A DNA stretch of 64,000 nt from Eubacterium sp. (GTDB lineage: Bacteria; Bacillota; Clostridia; Lachnospirales; Lachnospiraceae): positions 1 through 64,000 of the forward strand of contig JAFUVQ010000037.1 of assembly GCA_017477505.1 (NCBI GenBank). Direction: 5' to 3'. The position numbers and the translations under genes were made by a program. The first letter of the stretch is position 1; each line of letters starts with the position of its first letter. The notes beneath the pieces are model-generated. The model searched no databases and was not told the DNA's origin. It saw nothing but the letters and a program-made list of their open reading frames with translations. Positions 62,956-64,000 of the stretch are shown in pieces.

Positions 62956-64000
62956 ATGTTGAAGAAAAATGCAATTGAAAACAGAATAATTGAGATCATA
63001 TATCTGGTATTTCTCGGGATTTATGCGGGGATAGCTTTTTCTTCGTCTACTACATTTTTCATCAGATGGAATCCGACTTTCCTGCTTGTAACGCGTATCC
63101 TTCTTATATGCTTTACATTTTATAAGATTCTCAGAGAAGACAGATGGAAGGTCCATGAGGTGGTTTTGGTATTTCTTATCGGCGTTTCATTAATGCTTTC
63201 ATATTACCTGAACGGATGGACCTATATGGGAGATTCCGCTCTTATATTTGAGCTGGTGTTACTTGTTATAGCGGCCAGAGGGTTGGATGGTGACAGGATC
63301 ATAAAGGTATATATGTGCGTGATTCTGGCACTGCTTCTCGTGACAGCTTTTGCGGCACTGACAGGACATATCAATAATTATGTCTATACAAAGGCTTCTC
63401 ATGACTATAAACCCAGGATGTCTTACGGCACTGTTTATCCTACGGATTTTGCCGCTCATATAATGTCACTGGTTCTCTGTTATCTCTGGACAAGGAAGGA
63501 GAGGAAACCGTGGCAGGCGATAATTCCGTTTACTATGGCTGTATTCTGTCTTGTTTTTTGCGATACGAGGCTGACTTCCTTATGCCTTCTTCTGCTTGCA
63601 GTCGGGGCACTGATCCCTGCCGGTATACTGACCGGACTGGGTGACAGAATACCTGAATCCGTGAAGAAGGTTACATCAGGTATAGCAGTTTACTCTGTTC
63701 CTGTTATGGCATTTATCATGCTGCTCATATCGAGGTTTTACAGTGATTCAAATCCTGTCCTCAGACTTGTCAATAATGCTCTTAATAATCGACTGTATTA
63801 TGGACGAATGGGATTTGAGAATTACGATACAAACCTTTTCGGTCAGAGAGTTATTCAGATCGGGTCGGGCGGATTTGCCAGTGTGGGAAAGGAATATTTT
63901 TTCATTGACTGTTCTTATGAGAGCGTACTTCTTCGTTACGGTGTATTTGTACTTATAGCACTGCTTGCAGCATATACTTATATAGCTTTTACGGAGAAGA
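62956..64000 (+). CDS. Polysaccharide polymerase/ligase-like membrane protein, 3' end outside the window
   Basis: Open from ATG 62956 (GAGG at 62947-62950) to the right edge with no stop, so at least 348 residues. It has about nine hydrophobic segments (EIIYLVFLGIYAGIAF, LVTRILLICFTFY, VVLVFLIGVSLMLSYY and others). A hydrophilic loop with TGHINNYVYTKASHDYKPRM near 138-157 and SYGTVYPTDFAAH recalls O-antigen polymerases/ligases of Lachnospiraceae. It could be a second polymerase beside the gene at 58934. The assignment is tentative. Confidence 0.75.
   Translation, partial: MLKKNAIENRIIEIIYLVFLGIYAGIAFSSSTTFFIRWNPTFLLVTRILLICFTFYKILREDRWKVHEVVLVFLIGVSLMLSYYLNGWTYMGDSALIFELVLLVIAARGLDGDRIIKVYMCVILALLLVTAFAALTGHINNYVYTKASHDYKPRMSYGTVYPTDFAAHIMSLVLCYLWTRKERKPWQAIIPFTMAVFCLVFCDTRLTSLCLLLLAVGALIPAGILTGLGDRIPESVKKVTSGIAVYSVPVMAFIMLLISRFYSDSNPVLRLVNNALNNRLYYGRMGFENYDTNLFGQRVIQIGSGGFASVGKEYFFIDCSYESVLLRYGVFVLIALLAAYTYIAFTEK

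Overview
The window looks like a chromosomal segment of a low-to-mid GC Gram-positive anaerobe. A Lachnospiraceae bacterium (Butyrivibrio / Pseudobutyrivibrio-like) is my best guess. The basis is two T-box leaders, consistent AGGAGG-type ribosome binding sites, the fmt-rsmB-rlmN-PP2C-PrkC-rsgA-rpe block of Firmicutes, an LTA-synthase-type enzyme, SLH and secreted repeat/NlpC proteins with ATPSD-like linkers, and DUF5711 and reg-propeller/HD-GYP proteins. I could not run a taxonomic search. No phage, IS element, CRISPR array or rRNA is visible.

Layout. 1-3012: remnant of a TPR protein, an HscC-type Hsp70 and fmt. 3033-10698: a Trp-specific T-box (UGG specifier), an ACT-domain protein and a full trp operon (trpE-G-D-C-F-B-A). 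10785-11597: an unknown membrane protein. 11661-18659: rsmB, rlmN, PP2C phosphatase, PASTA kinase, rsgA, rpe; with fmt this is a known conserved cluster, split here by the trp operon. 18677-21838: an amidase-fold lipoprotein lacking zinc ligands, and an EAL protein. 21838-24051: short repeats, a Leu-specific T-box (CUC specifier) and leuA, with an apparent second promoter after the attenuator. 24055-27198: three membrane genes (coiled-coil protein, DUF5711 propeller, CvpA). 27240-33737: Cys-rich small protein, FliB-like protein, trkA-trkH potassium uptake, SLH protein, PRTase-like protein. 33795-35486 (minus strand): a second EAL protein, sharing a bidirectional terminator with the PRTase gene. 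35674-42208: Nudix, queF, folC, a 47-codon small gene, a zinc-ribbon/TPR membrane protein, a CDP-glycerol-type transferase, a DUF308 protein, a methyltransferase and tRNA-Gly(CCC).

42262-64000 is mostly a cell-surface polysaccharide locus. A secreted ATP-rich-linker protein and a propeller/HD-GYP c-di-GMP phosphodiesterase lead into a nucleotide-sugar dehydrogenase, an LTA-synthase-like enzyme and a 915-residue secreted repeat/NlpC-P60 protein. A Wzz-type protein with a degenerate tyrosine-kinase-like tail, DUF4422 and LicD transferases, four GT2 glycosyltransferases, an O-unit polymerase, a double acyltransferase-3 protein, a membrane-anchored unknown and a second polymerase/ligase-like protein cut by the right edge follow. 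Most genes abut or overlap, so long co-transcription is likely.

I do not see a clear, wholly new system. The best candidates for undescribed biology are the ACT protein leading the T-box-controlled trp operon, the three-gene membrane module at 24055-27198, the Wzz/pseudo-kinase fusion, the zinc-less amidase lipoprotein, and several short structured or tandem repeats at gene junctions.
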